Shown in pieces: positions 33,249 to 42,011 of a stretch of DNA of 43,901 bases. Every line of letters starts with the position of its first letter. Within the stretch, counting starts at the first letter, position 1. Both the position numbers and the translations under genes were made by a program. The DNA comes from Limnohabitans sp. (GTDB taxonomy: Bacteria > Pseudomonadota > Gammaproteobacteria > Burkholderiales > Burkholderiaceae_C): assembly GCA_018882835.1 (NCBI GenBank), contig VERE01000023.1:1-43901 (forward strand), in the 5' to 3' direction. Under the pieces are notes generated by a model. The model ran no database searches and was not told where the DNA came from. It saw nothing but the letters and a program-made list of their open reading frames with translations.

Positions 33249-34994
33249 ATGAGTAAGTCAAAGATTTCTCGGTTGCAGGCATGGCTTCATGGCTTGATTG
33301 CAGGATTGTCGATTTTGGGCTTGGTGGGGCTTGCCGGCTGTGGTGGGGGGTTGGTGCCAGGGGCCATTGACGCAAGCAGTTTGCGACCTTTGCCGGCTTC
33401 TTTCCTTCAAAGACAGGCGGTGGCCTATTCGCCTTACCGCTCCAGTGACCGTACGACAGAAACAGTCAGCAAGACAAATATTGCGACCGATCTTCAATTG
33501 CTTATCACCGCTGGCTACAACTTGATTCGGGTATTTGGCAGCGGCGATGCGGATACCAAGAAAATTCTCGAGGTCATCCGAGAACAAAAGTTGGACATGA
33601 AGGTCATGCTGGGTTTGTGGATGTCGCCTAAAGCTACGCCGGATACTGCCAACCAAGCTGAAATGAGCCGCGGCATTGTTTTGGCAAATGTGTATTCAGA
33701 CATCGTCGTGGCTGTCAGCGTGGGCAACGAGACCATGGTGAATTGGAACACCTGGGCCCCAGTGGCACCGGATGACATGATTTCCTACATCAAGACCGTG
33801 CGCGCACAGGTGTCGCAACCGGTCACTACCGATGACAATTGGGCTTTCTTCGCGAACAGCACTGGAAGTTACAAAACGCTGGATGTTTTGAAGGTGATTG
33901 ATTTCGTGTCCATGCATACCTATGCATTGGCAGACACCCTCTACGGCGACAAATGGAACTGGCAGCAAACCTCTGTCGCCAGCGCCAATCGCGCAACCGC
34001 CATGATGGATGCCGCCCTCGAGGCTACCAAACAAGATTACGCCGCGGTACGGAGTTATCTGTCCACACACGGGTTTTCGGCGATGCCTATCATCATCGGC
34101 GAAACGGGTTGGAAAGCCGTGGCATCCAATGGTGAAACCTACCGGGCACATCCCGTCAACCAGAAGATGTTTCTGGACCGCCTGAAAACATGGAAAACCG
34201 CCAGCACGCTGTCAACGGGGCCTTTGAACGTTGTCTATTTCGAGGCGTTTGATGAGCCCTGGAAAGGAAGCGATGACAAATGGGGCTTGTTCACCGTTGA
34301 TCGAAAAGCAAGGTATGCGCTTCAATCCATCGCCGGGCTCACTACGGATGGGACAACTTATGCCTCTACCGATGCCGTTTATTACGTGCCAGCTGCCACA
34401 GGGTCGGCCATCACTGCCAACCGATTGAATGTGCTCAGTGAAACGGTTGTATCAGGCGAGGTTTTTCCCTCTGGCGCTTTGGCCTGGAATGGCTGGCAGG
34501 ATGCAGGTGCGACGGCCTATGCCGGTGAGAGCACCACCGAAGTGGGCGAGGGAAGCAAAAGCATTGAAATCCTACCTGTGCCCAAGTCCTGGGGCTGGGG
34601 CATGACTTACGGCAGTGCGACCTCGTTTGAAAACCTGAGCAACTTCACGTCAGGGCACCTGAAATTCAAGGTCAAGACTTCTTACCCCGGAAAAATTGAA
34701 GTTGGATTCCTGACCGGAGATCCCACGCGCAACACGGCCTCTGATGTCTATTTGACCATTCAGTCTGGGGACTATGGCTACAAAAACGACGGTACCTGGA
34801 CCCAAGTTTCCATTCCTGTGAGTGCCATTGCGGCGAAGGCTGCGCCGGCTTACAACCAACCGGCAACGGTGACGCTGAACATGGCAAGTGTGGGGACCTT
34901 GTTTGTCATCGCAGACCGCTACGTCAAGACCGGAAACACTGCCGGGGCGACGCAGAAGTTTTGGGTCGACGACATTCAGTGGACGCGTGATTGA
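33249..34994 (+). CDS. GH17 beta-1,3-glucanase lipoprotein with C-terminal binding-like module
   Basis: A 581-residue lipoprotein with a GH17-type catalytic domain, acting on beta-1,3-glucan. Seen: signal ending VGLAGC (C31); catalytic region from about 50 to 370 with YNLIRVFGSGDAD, VAVSVGNETMVNW (acid/base E161), FVSMHTYALADT, IIIGETGWKA (nucleophile E285) and FEAFDEPWKG; then a beta-sandwich of about 190 residues ending KFWVDDIQWTRD, similar in its end to the jelly-roll of the lipoprotein at 23446. It starts 17 bases after the porin and touches the glucokinase gene as TGATG. Likely anchored at the outer membrane or cell surface. Confidence 0.88.
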   Translation: MSKSKISRLQAWLHGLIAGLSILGLVGLAGCGGGLVPGAIDASSLRPLPASFLQRQAVAYSPYRSSDRTTETVSKTNIATDLQLLITAGYNLIRVFGSGDADTKKILEVIREQKLDMKVMLGLWMSPKATPDTANQAEMSRGIVLANVYSDIVVAVSVGNETMVNWNTWAPVAPDDMISYIKTVRAQVSQPVTTDDNWAFFANSTGSYKTLDVLKVIDFVSMHTYALADTLYGDKWNWQQTSVASANRATAMMDAALEATKQDYAAVRSYLSTHGFSAMPIIIGETGWKAVASNGETYRAHPVNQKMFLDRLKTWKTASTLSTGPLNVVYFEAFDEPWKGSDDKWGLFTVDRKARYALQSIAGLTTDGTTYASTDAVYYVPAATGSAITANRLNVLSETVVSGEVFPSGALAWNGWQDAGATAYAGESTTEVGEGSKSIEILPVPKSWGWGMTYGSATSFENLSNFTSGHLKFKVKTSYPGKIEVGFLTGDPTRNTASDVYLTIQSGDYGYKNDGTWTQVSIPVSAIAAKAAPAYNQPATVTLNMASVGTLFVIADRYVKTGNTAGATQKFWVDDIQWTRD

Positions 34995-35959
34995 TGTCGT
35001 CGCTTTCTCCCTGGCTGTTGGGTGACATAGGCGCAACCCATGCGCGGTTTGCATGGGTTGCGTCTGATGAAAGTCCATTGAGCCACGTGCGAACGTACCC
35101 ATGCGATGACTTCGATGGCTTGCAGGATGCCATACAACATTATTTGAAGGCTGAGGCACTGGGGCCCCCAGCAAAGGCCGCCTTGGGCGTTGCCACGCCT
35201 GTGACTTCCGACAAAGTTGCGTTCACCAACAGGGCATGGACCTTTTCGATCTCGGCGTTGAAAAAACGCTTGGGCGTGGGGCGATTGCTGGTCATGAATG
35301 ATTTCGAGGCCATGGCTTGGTCGTTGCCAGACCTGCAAGCCAGGGAGCTGTTTCAAGTGGGTGGGGTCCGATCCCTCAAAAAACAAAATTTGGGATTGAT
35401 TGGCCCTGGCTCAGGACTCGGGGTTGCGGGTCTGATCGCCGATGACGGCGCATGGCACCCGGTCAGCGGTGAGGGCGGCCATGTGAGTCTGGTGGCTACC
35501 AACGCACTAGAGTGGGAGATCTTGCAATGCCTGCAAAAAAAATTTGGACATGTCTCTGCGGAGCGCGTTTTGTCAGGCCCGGGCTTGGTCAATCTCTATA
35601 ACGCTTTGTCAGAAATTGCGGGACAGCCCACTGGCAGGCACCAACCGCAAGACATCGGTTCTCTTGCGTTTGAGCACCAGCAGCCACAGGCGTTGCAAGC
35701 CTTTCAATTGTTCGCCGCATGGCTGGGCGCGGTAGCCTCTGACGTCGCCTTGACCCTGGGTGCACAAGGGGGGGTCTACATCGGGGGTGGCATTGTTCCG
35801 CGTTATCAGCATTGGCTTGCTACATCCAGTTTCAGGTCTCGTTTTGAAAGCAAAGGCCGCTTCTCAGCCTACTTGAAGAAAATTCCGGTGTATGTGATTC
35901 ACGCGGATACGCCACCTGCATTGCGGGGAGCGCGCAGGGCCTTGATGAAAGATTTGTAA
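34994..35959 (+). CDS. glk: glucokinase
   Basis: A 321-residue ATP-dependent glucokinase that phosphorylates the glucose freed by GH1. Seen: LLGDIGATHARFAW (ATP phosphate loop), LLVMNDFEAMAWSLP (catalytic Asp in ND), GLIGPGSGLGVAGLI and PVSGEGGHVSL (sugar binding), and GGVYIGGGIVPR, all typical of Glk. ATG 34994 is used (TGATG with the upstream stop); an in-frame TTG lies one codon before. It ends TAATG, coupling translation to the dockerin-like gene. Its presence in the operon closes the path from glucan to glucose 6-phosphate. Confidence 0.92.
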   Translation: MSSLSPWLLGDIGATHARFAWVASDESPLSHVRTYPCDDFDGLQDAIQHYLKAEALGPPAKAALGVATPVTSDKVAFTNRAWTFSISALKKRLGVGRLLVMNDFEAMAWSLPDLQARELFQVGGVRSLKKQNLGLIGPGSGLGVAGLIADDGAWHPVSGEGGHVSLVATNALEWEILQCLQKKFGHVSAERVLSGPGLVNLYNALSEIAGQPTGRHQPQDIGSLAFEHQQPQALQAFQLFAAWLGAVASDVALTLGAQGGVYIGGGIVPRYQHWLATSSFRSRFESKGRFSAYLKKIPVYVIHADTPPALRGARRALMKDL

Positions 35960-38004
35960 TGGCCACATCTACTATTTTTGATCTTTCGGGGACACAGACT
36001 GGCAGCCCCGCCAGCGGTGAATATTATTTTTCGCTCAGCGCTGGTCAGTCGCCCGTGTTGGCAACAGCGACCAATGCCAGCCTGTCGATGATTCAGTTCA
36101 ACATATCGTCAGACACAGACGCCAACCCATTGACGTTTGCAGTCTCAGGCAAACCATGGGGCAACGCTGCGGGCGTCAATCTTGGTGCAACAGGGGTTTT
36201 GACTTTGCTGGATTCAAATGCCAGCACCCCGGGTCCTGAGGGGTGGCAAGCCGCGTTTTCGCTAAGGCAAACTTATGACCTGATAGCCGACGGCTCAGAC
36301 GCGGACACTTTGCCCGACGGTTTCAACTACGTGGATGAGTTGGGCCAAACCGTTCCGGTGAAATTTACTTGGCTAGGAGCGCGCGTTTACGACGGCGCCA
36401 TTGCCACGTTTTATGCTGTGGTGAACCGTGCTACTTTGCAGTCCGCGGGGACAGAATTTTTCGGCAGGGTGCTCGACCTGAACGGCGATGGCGTTGCAGA
36501 TCAACTGGTGTCCTCTCTGGGAGGGCGAGCCTGGGTGTCCAACATTGTTGGATTGAGCAGCCTTTCCTGGCGCATGGAGTCCACTCTGGGCGCCTCAGGT
36601 CGCGTTCAGGTGAACAGCGCGGGGCTTGTCACGGGGCTTTATTTTTCGTTTTCAGATTACGGGCGTTCTGAAGCCTGGCAACTGAGCACGCTTGGCACCG
36701 AGACGGGAGCACCCCAGTCCGGAGAGCTCTATCTGAAGCTTGGGCCTGCGGCTCTGGGATCGGGGGCCCTCGCAACAGCCACCAGCAGTTATTTCCCTTC
36801 GGTGAGCTTTGATGTCCTGGCGGACACCGATGACAGCGCTGCCACCTATTTGTTGAAGGGCACCGTGCTGAACAGTTCTGGACAGCTTCAAACTGCAAAA
36901 GGCAGTCTCACGCTGACAGATACTTCATGGACCACCCCAGGGCCAGAGGCTTGGTCAGCCCATTTCTTGGTCAAAGAGTTGATTTCGTTGATACCCGACA
37001 GTGCCAGCGATGCCGATAAGCTGGAAGACGGATTCAGCTACACAGACTCTCTGGGGCACGTGGTAGCTGTTCCATTTGTCTGGAACACAACGGCCGATAG
37101 CAATGGTGTGCTGGCGAATTTCAGCGCCAAAATCAACCAATTGACGGCAGCAGATGCGGGTTTGGCTTTGACTGGCAAACTGACAGACACCGATCGCAAT
37201 GGCACGCCAGATCAGCTGGATTTGACGGTGGGCAGTCAGACCATCAAGGGAACGCTGCAAAAGTCGGCAGATGCCTGGAAGGTTTATTACAACCTGGATC
37301 TGACGGGCAGAACAGCTGTGGACAGTAACGGGAATCTCACCGGCCTTTATGTCAACCCATCCAACCTTGCTTATGGAAACAGCTACCCTGCGCTGCCGGC
37401 GGGTTTCGAGCTGAAAATCAGGCCACTTTTCTGGAAGGGTTGGAGCGAAAGCGCTGCCCAATCGATCAATGGCATCAGCATCACCAAGGGAGGCGTCACC
37501 ACCTCTGCACTCTCCAATGGCCTCCTGACGCTGACGGGGGTGGAAGACACTGACGGTGTCCAAGGGGATGGCATTTTTCAAATCGCGCCCATCGCCAGCG
37601 CGCCTGCAAATGCTAAAAGTGCGATTACGCTGACCGATGTGTTGGCAGCACTCAAAATTTACTTGGGCAAATCGGTTCCGGACAGCTACGCATCGCCTTT
37701 CAATTATGTGGCGGCAGACTTTGATCAGTCAGGCTCCGTCACGCTCAGCGATGTGCTGCAGTTGCTGAAGTACTACCTTGGCAAAAGCACGGCCAATTCA
37801 CCGGAGTGGGTTTTTGTCAGTGCAGCTGACCTCTCGGGTACCGGGCCCACAGCCACGCTGCAAAGCGCCACTGCCGGATCGTACGTCTCTAAATCCTTGA
37901 CCACCACAAAGTCCATCACGCATGATTTCTCGGCGGATGGTTCAGAGCTTCAATTGGTCGGCGTTCTTCGCGGCGATGTGGATGGAAGTTGGACCAGCGC
38001 CTAG
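35959..38004 (+). CDS. dockerin-like calcium-binding repeat protein, paralogue 2 (last gene of glucan operon)
   Basis: A 681-residue protein, equal in length to the one at 4430-6475 and similar all along. No signal peptide. Seen: two tandem units (GPEGW and GPEAW blocks; LIADGSDADTLPDGF and LIPDSASDADKLEDGF; DLNGDGVADQ and DTDRNGTPDQ), then LTDVLAALKIYLGK and a calcium loop D587-x-D589-x-S591-x-S593-x-T595-x-x-D598 with VLQLLKYYLGK, and C-terminal GVLRGDVDGSWTSA. Its ATG overlaps the glucokinase stop (TAATG), so it belongs to the glucan operon. It may be a secreted scaffold, glucan-binding or surface protein exported by a type I system encoded elsewhere (inference). A cellulosome role is not supported, since no cohesin is seen. 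Confidence 0.75.
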   Translation: MATSTIFDLSGTQTGSPASGEYYFSLSAGQSPVLATATNASLSMIQFNISSDTDANPLTFAVSGKPWGNAAGVNLGATGVLTLLDSNASTPGPEGWQAAFSLRQTYDLIADGSDADTLPDGFNYVDELGQTVPVKFTWLGARVYDGAIATFYAVVNRATLQSAGTEFFGRVLDLNGDGVADQLVSSLGGRAWVSNIVGLSSLSWRMESTLGASGRVQVNSAGLVTGLYFSFSDYGRSEAWQLSTLGTETGAPQSGELYLKLGPAALGSGALATATSSYFPSVSFDVLADTDDSAATYLLKGTVLNSSGQLQTAKGSLTLTDTSWTTPGPEAWSAHFLVKELISLIPDSASDADKLEDGFSYTDSLGHVVAVPFVWNTTADSNGVLANFSAKINQLTAADAGLALTGKLTDTDRNGTPDQLDLTVGSQTIKGTLQKSADAWKVYYNLDLTGRTAVDSNGNLTGLYVNPSNLAYGNSYPALPAGFELKIRPLFWKGWSESAAQSINGISITKGGVTTSALSNGLLTLTGVEDTDGVQGDGIFQIAPIASAPANAKSAITLTDVLAALKIYLGKSVPDSYASPFNYVAADFDQSGSVTLSDVLQLLKYYLGKSTANSPEWVFVSAADLSGTGPTATLQSATAGSYVSKSLTTTKSITHDFSADGSELQLVGVLRGDVDGSWTSA

Positions 38005-38025
38005 CGTGGATTGGCTGCGCGTTTT

Positions 38026-38370
38026 TTAGTGCATGGTGATGCCATAGATCAGCATCAGCAATGTGCCACTGAACAACGCCAGGGCTGGCCGGCGTCTGAC
38101 GCCCACCACCATGACCAGCAAGCTGACGGCACAGAAACCCACCCGCCACCCTATCGGTACCGTGGCCAATGGACCCACCGGCACCAGAATCATGCGCACC
38201 ACCAGGGCTGACACCAAGGCATAAGTGACCGCTGAGAGCCAGCGAAAAAACTCGCTGTCCTGGTTGATTTTTCCTGAGGCCATCACGCCCAGGGCGCGAC
38301 AAGCATAAGTGCCCATGGCGGCGATGGCCAGACCGCCCCAGGTCTGAAACGGGGAAAGTTCAAGGCTCAT
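38026..38370 (-). CDS. azlD: AzlD-type branched-chain amino acid export subunit
   Basis: A 114-residue membrane protein with about four hydrophobic helices, the small partner of AzlC in exporters of branched-chain amino acids or their analogues. Seen: WGGLAIAAMGTYACRALGV near the N-terminus, the hallmark of AzlD, then ALVSALVVRMILVP and WRVGFCAVSLLVMVVGVRRR. ATG 38370 overlaps the AzlC stop as ATGA and is chosen over the longer frame. Converges on the dockerin-like gene 21 bases away. Confidence 0.85.
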   Translation of the reverse strand: MSLELSPFQTWGGLAIAAMGTYACRALGVMASGKINQDSEFFRWLSAVTYALVSALVVRMILVPVGPLATVPIGWRVGFCAVSLLVMVVGVRRRPALALFSGTLLMLIYGITMH

Positions 38371-39092
38371 ATGGGCTTGCCCAGGCGTTGACGCCAGAGG
38401 CGATCCAAAAGATAGGCCCCCGTGCCTGCAACCAGGCCAGATGCCAGCAAGCTGGTATCTCGGTCCCATTCATAAAAAAATGGGCAAACCAGTCCACCGC
38501 CCACAATGGCCCCACGGTACAGCCAGGGACGCACGTCAGTGAAGGTCAGCAGAAAAAACAAGGGGTTGATGAACAACAAGGCCAGCGTGACCGCCATGGG
38601 CACCTGACCGGCCAGCACATACCCCAGGGCGGTACCTGGGACGGCAATCAGCCAGCACGGCAATCCGAGCCCTGTGAAATAGGGAAGGCGGTATTGCGCT
38701 GCCATGTGGGGAAACTCGCGCATGGAAACTGCCCAGGCCGTCATGGCCAGCAACTGAACGCGCGCGTACAGGCCGCGGTTTCTGTCGTTCGCGTCCAGTT
38801 GTGGAAACAGGGTCACGACCATGGTGAGAAAGCGCGAAGACGTAAGCGTCACGGCCAGGCCAGCCGTCACTGCCGAGGCACCCGCACTGAGCATCTCGAA
38901 CAAGACCACTTGGCCCGGCAAGGCAAACACCAGCAAACTCGTCAGCATGGCCAATAAAGCGCTGAAGCCCAGCGTGTTGGCCATGGCGCCAAAGCCAACC
39001 ATGCCGGCGAACAGCACCAGCATGGGGGCACCCAAAGCCTGCTTCAATCCCGCCTGAAAAGCCTCTTGGCGGCTTTGAAAGTCAGGGGCCAT
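38367..39092 (-). CDS. azlC: AzlC-type branched-chain amino acid export protein
   Basis: A 241-residue membrane protein of the AzlC family. Seen: RQEAFQAGLKQALGAPMLVL at the N-terminus, FAGMVGFGAMANTLGFSALL, LVFALPGQVVLFEML (usual place of the family's PGQ-type motif), SSRFLTMVVTLFPQL, and PLFFLLTFTDV near the end. ATG 39092 touches the upstream stop as TGATG. It works with AzlD to export branched-chain amino acids or related compounds. Confidence 0.88.
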   Translation of the reverse strand: MAPDFQSRQEAFQAGLKQALGAPMLVLFAGMVGFGAMANTLGFSALLAMLTSLLVFALPGQVVLFEMLSAGASAVTAGLAVTLTSSRFLTMVVTLFPQLDANDRNRGLYARVQLLAMTAWAVSMREFPHMAAQYRLPYFTGLGLPCWLIAVPGTALGYVLAGQVPMAVTLALLFINPLFFLLTFTDVRPWLYRGAIVGGGLVCPFFYEWDRDTSLLASGLVAGTGAYLLDRLWRQRLGKPI

Positions 39093-39484
39093 CAATGCTC
39101 GCAAACCATGTGCATCATTTTTTCAGCCACCGAATCCTTGGCCACAGGATGCCATTCACCGCCCTTGAGACTTTTGAAAAGGGTTTTGCCTTCGGCCATG
39201 TTGTCATCGTGCGAGGTGAAGACCACGGTGCGACGCTTGTGCCCCTTGCAATCGAACTCCAGCAGCACCTGGCTGGACAAAGTGCCTGTCTTGCTGCGTT
39301 TTTTGAGGTCGGTCAATTGCCAGATGGTGGCGAACTGGGCGTTTTTTTGCAGACGTTCCATGTCCACGTAAATGGTCGCTCGGTCGTTTTCATCCAGCTT
39401 CGTCCACTCTGCATGGGCCAGCATGGGGCACAGCAAGGTGGCGCTGAGTGCGGCGATTCCGAGGGCAAGGTTGAAGCGCTTCAT
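39092..39484 (-). CDS. surface-adhesin-E-like exported protein
   Basis: A 130-residue protein with a signal peptide (FNLALGIAALSATLLCPMLAHA) and a small beta-rich domain starting EWTKLDENDRATIYVDMERL, with TIWQLTDLKKR, LLEFDCKGHKRR and VVFTSHDDNMAEG, which resembles the surface-adhesin E/CNP1-like family of short periplasmic proteins. C-terminus has VCEH with a cysteine that may pair with the one in FDCKG. Function unknown. It is placed between a serine hydrolase (8 bases) and azlC (TGATG), so the four genes are one operon. Confidence 0.75.
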   Translation of the reverse strand: MKRFNLALGIAALSATLLCPMLAHAEWTKLDENDRATIYVDMERLQKNAQFATIWQLTDLKKRSKTGTLSSQVLLEFDCKGHKRRTVVFTSHDDNMAEGKTLFKSLKGGEWHPVAKDSVAEKMMHMVCEH

Positions 39485-39492
39485 GACAATTT

Positions 39493-40776
39493 TCAGCTGG
39501 GATGGCGGGACAAGTGATCGGCAATGGCCCGGTAGTAAGGCTGCGAGACCGAGTCATTCATGGCGTTGCCAGCGTGACGGTGGGAGGCATGCCGCGCAAT
39601 CACCACCTGGGCCACCGGGTCGACCCAGATCGCCTGCCCGTGCACGCCACGCGCGCTGAAACAGCGGTGCGGGTCCCCCGAGACCCACCACATGGCGCGG
39701 TAAGAAAAACCTGGCAAGGTGGTGTAACCGGCGGGCACAAACTTGGCAGGATCGCTGCCTTGGCGAATGGTTTCCACCACTGCAGCAGGCACGATTTGGC
39801 GGCCATTGAAAAAGCCGTCCTGGGCCAGCATTTGGCCAAAGCGTGCCAGGTCGCGGGTGCAGGTCAGCAAGCCGCCACCGCCAAAGGCATTGCCACATTG
39901 GTCTATTTGAATAAGGGCATCTTGTTGCATGCCCATGGGCTGCCAGAAGACCTCTGACAGCAAATCGGGCAACGACTGTGTCAATACCGTTTGCAGCACC
40001 CAGGCCAGCATGTCGGTGTTGATGGTTTTGTAGGCGAAGGCCACGCCGTGCGTGCCTTGTGGCTTCAGCTCGGCCAGGTAGTCATACAGACCGCCTGAAT
40101 AGGCCTGGTCTTCAGCGCGCAGGGGCAACACGCCGGCAGCTCGCAAGTACTGCCAGATGCCTGAGTTGGGGTCGGTGTAAATTTCGTCGTACGCCATGTC
40201 GGTGGTCATGTCCATGACCTGTCCGAGGCTGGCGCTGCCAAAACCGGTCCCCTTGAGCGAGGGGATGTAATGGCTGATGAGTTTGTCTTCTTCGAGGTGA
40301 CCGTCGTAGACGGCCTTCAATGCCAGCAAGCCGACGAAAGATTTTGTAACCGACATGCAAGCATGCGTGCCGTTGGGCTTCATCACCCCCGCATAACGCT
40401 CGTGCACCACCCGGCCTTTGTGCAGGACCAGCAGGCCATCCGTGTAGTTGGCGTCGAAGGCGTCGCCCCAGGTCAGCGGCTCATCGCGCTGCGTCTTGAA
40501 AGGCACCGCGTCCAGGTCGTCGCGCAAAGCCTGCGGTAGCGCGCTGATGGGACCTGCGCCGCGTTGAATGACTGCGACCGGACCCAGTTGGTGCGTATGG
40601 CTGACCGCCCAGCGAAGCTGGGGCCAGGAAAAATGGTGGCCCAGGGCGCGAGAAATTCGGCGATCCGGCGGTGGCGGGAATCCCTGCATCCAGCCCAGTT
40701 TGGCGGGGTCACTGGCGCGCGCATCCTCGATGCATTCGTCGGCAAAGGGTGCATTCGGTGGCGGGACAGCTTTCAT
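39493..40776 (-). CDS. beta-lactamase-fold serine hydrolase (NylB/EstB-like)
   Basis: A 427-residue serine hydrolase of the class C beta-lactamase/DD-peptidase fold. Seen: catalytic SVTK in HACMSVTKSFVG (the SxxK motif), YKTINTD (Tyr motif, YxN-like), and VHGQAIWVDPVAQVVIARH near the end in place of the KTG strand. No signal peptide, so probably cytoplasmic. It resembles 6-aminohexanoate-dimer hydrolases and esterases of this fold; its substrate is not readable. AAGGA stands before ATG 40776. First gene of an operon with the adhesin-E-like and azlCD genes. Confidence 0.85.
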   Translation of the reverse strand: MKAVPPPNAPFADECIEDARASDPAKLGWMQGFPPPPDRRISRALGHHFSWPQLRWAVSHTHQLGPVAVIQRGAGPISALPQALRDDLDAVPFKTQRDEPLTWGDAFDANYTDGLLVLHKGRVVHERYAGVMKPNGTHACMSVTKSFVGLLALKAVYDGHLEEDKLISHYIPSLKGTGFGSASLGQVMDMTTDMAYDEIYTDPNSGIWQYLRAAGVLPLRAEDQAYSGGLYDYLAELKPQGTHGVAFAYKTINTDMLAWVLQTVLTQSLPDLLSEVFWQPMGMQQDALIQIDQCGNAFGGGGLLTCTRDLARFGQMLAQDGFFNGRQIVPAAVVETIRQGSDPAKFVPAGYTTLPGFSYRAMWWVSGDPHRCFSARGVHGQAIWVDPVAQVVIARHASHRHAGNAMNDSVSQPYYRAIADHLSRHPS

Positions 40777-40903
40777 GGGAATCCTTGTTCAGCGTCAACA
40801 ACAGAATATTAACTGCTCTCAGGGGCTTTCGCCCAAGGGACTGCACCTGCGGCAAAACGCTGAGAGGTGCCCTATGATTCACATTGATAGCTCGGAGGCC
40901 GTG

Positions 40904-41998
40904 ATGGAAAACTTGGATGTGATGGTTTTGCGCAGTTTGCGCGACTGGCGACTCGCCGGGCGCCGGGCCTTGCTGGCCACCGTGATTCGCACCTGGGGAT
41001 CCTCGCCGCGCCCGGTGGGCTCCATCATGGCCCTGTGCGAGGACGGCGCTGTGGTGGGGTCCGTGTCCGGGGGATGCATCGAGGACGACTTGATCTACCG
41101 CTTTACCAAAGCCTACGCCAGCGCCAATGTGCCAAGCTCGCAGCAAGCAGGCAGTGCCGAAGAGCCCAAGCACATTCCAAGCGGCCCGCCCCAGCAAGTG
41201 AAGTATGGTGTGACGGCCGATGAGGCCCACCGCTTCGGCTTGCCGTGTGGCGGAACGCTGGAGCTGCTGCTGGAGTTCGATCCAGACCCTCAGGCCCTGG
41301 CTGCGCTGGTCATGGCTTTGGAGCGAGGTGAACTGGTACAGCGCGAGGTGCGCCTGTCGGATGGGCAGGTTACGCAGACCCAGGCCCAGGCCCCACAGGC
41401 CCTCGACGTGCAGGCGAACAGCCTGACCAACACCTTTGGCCCCGAGTACCGCATGCTGCTGATCGGGGCCGGTCAACTGTCGGAGTACCTGGCGACCATG
41501 GCGCTCTTCAACGGCTTTGCGGTTACCGTCTGCGATCCTCGACCTGAATACAGCGGGGCTTGGTCCGTGGCGGGGGTGACGGTGACGCGTGAAATGCCGG
41601 ACGATGTGGTGCAGTCTTTCCGCCCCGATCAGCGCAGCTGTGTGGTCGCCTTGACCCACGACCCCAAGCTGGACGACTTGGCATTGCTGGAAGCCCTGGA
41701 CAGTCCCGCTTTTTATGTGGGCGCCATCGGCTCGCGTCGCAACAACGAAGCCCGCCGTGCGCGCATGATCGAGCATTTCGATCAGACCGAGGCGTCCTTG
41801 TCGCGGCTGCGCGGGCCCATCGGCATTTACATCGGCAGCAAGATGCCTTCCGAAATTGCGGTGAGCATCATGGCCGAAATTCTGGCGGTCAAAAACAATG
41901 TGCCTTTGCCGCGAGAAATGGATGTCGCCCATGCCAAAAATGATTTGGCAGTGATGCACAACGACCCTGGCGTGATGGTCTGCTCGACTGCCCGCTGA
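40904..41998 (+). CDS. XdhC/CoxI family protein
   Basis: A 364-residue protein of the XdhC/CoxI family, which helps insert or sulfurate molybdenum cofactor in xanthine or CO dehydrogenases. Seen: N-terminal domain with TWGSSPRPVGSIMALCEDG and GSVSGGCIEDDLI, GLPCGGTLELLLEF, then a Rossmann-like C-terminal domain with LLIGAGQLSEYLATMAL, VTVCDPRPEY, YVGAIGSRRN and PIGIYIGSKMPSEIA. ATG 40904 follows GGAGG by five bases; an in-frame ATG at 40874 preceded by AGAGG is also possible. No molybdoenzyme genes are next to it. Confidence 0.9.
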   Translation: MENLDVMVLRSLRDWRLAGRRALLATVIRTWGSSPRPVGSIMALCEDGAVVGSVSGGCIEDDLIYRFTKAYASANVPSSQQAGSAEEPKHIPSGPPQQVKYGVTADEAHRFGLPCGGTLELLLEFDPDPQALAALVMALERGELVQREVRLSDGQVTQTQAQAPQALDVQANSLTNTFGPEYRMLLIGAGQLSEYLATMALFNGFAVTVCDPRPEYSGAWSVAGVTVTREMPDDVVQSFRPDQRSCVVALTHDPKLDDLALLEALDSPAFYVGAIGSRRNNEARRARMIEHFDQTEASLSRLRGPIGIYIGSKMPSEIAVSIMAEILAVKNNVPLPREMDVAHAKNDLAVMHNDPGVMVCSTAR

Positions 41999-42011
41999 GG
42001 ACAGACCTCAG
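41995..42011. other. perfect hairpin over two convergent stop codons
   Basis: CTGAGG-ACAGA-CCTCAG is a perfect stem of six with a five-base loop. The TGA of xdhC (41996-41998) lies in one arm and the TGA of crcB, read on the other strand (42010-42008), lies in the other. No T-run follows, so use as a bidirectional terminator is possible but unproven. Confidence 0.4.

Noticed and set aside
20905..38004. Classical SusCD/TonB-type polysaccharide utilisation locus
   Set aside because: No TonB-dependent receptor or SusD protein is encoded; transport is by porin and ABC importer.
37996..38030. Shared terminator between the dockerin-like gene and azlD
   Set aside because: A T-run is present at 38022-38027, but the possible stem is only about four bases long.
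40709..41959. Long open frame (416 codons) on the minus strand opposite xdhC
   Set aside because: XdhC on the plus strand has clear family motifs and a ribosome-binding site; the antisense translation has no known domain or sensible composition.
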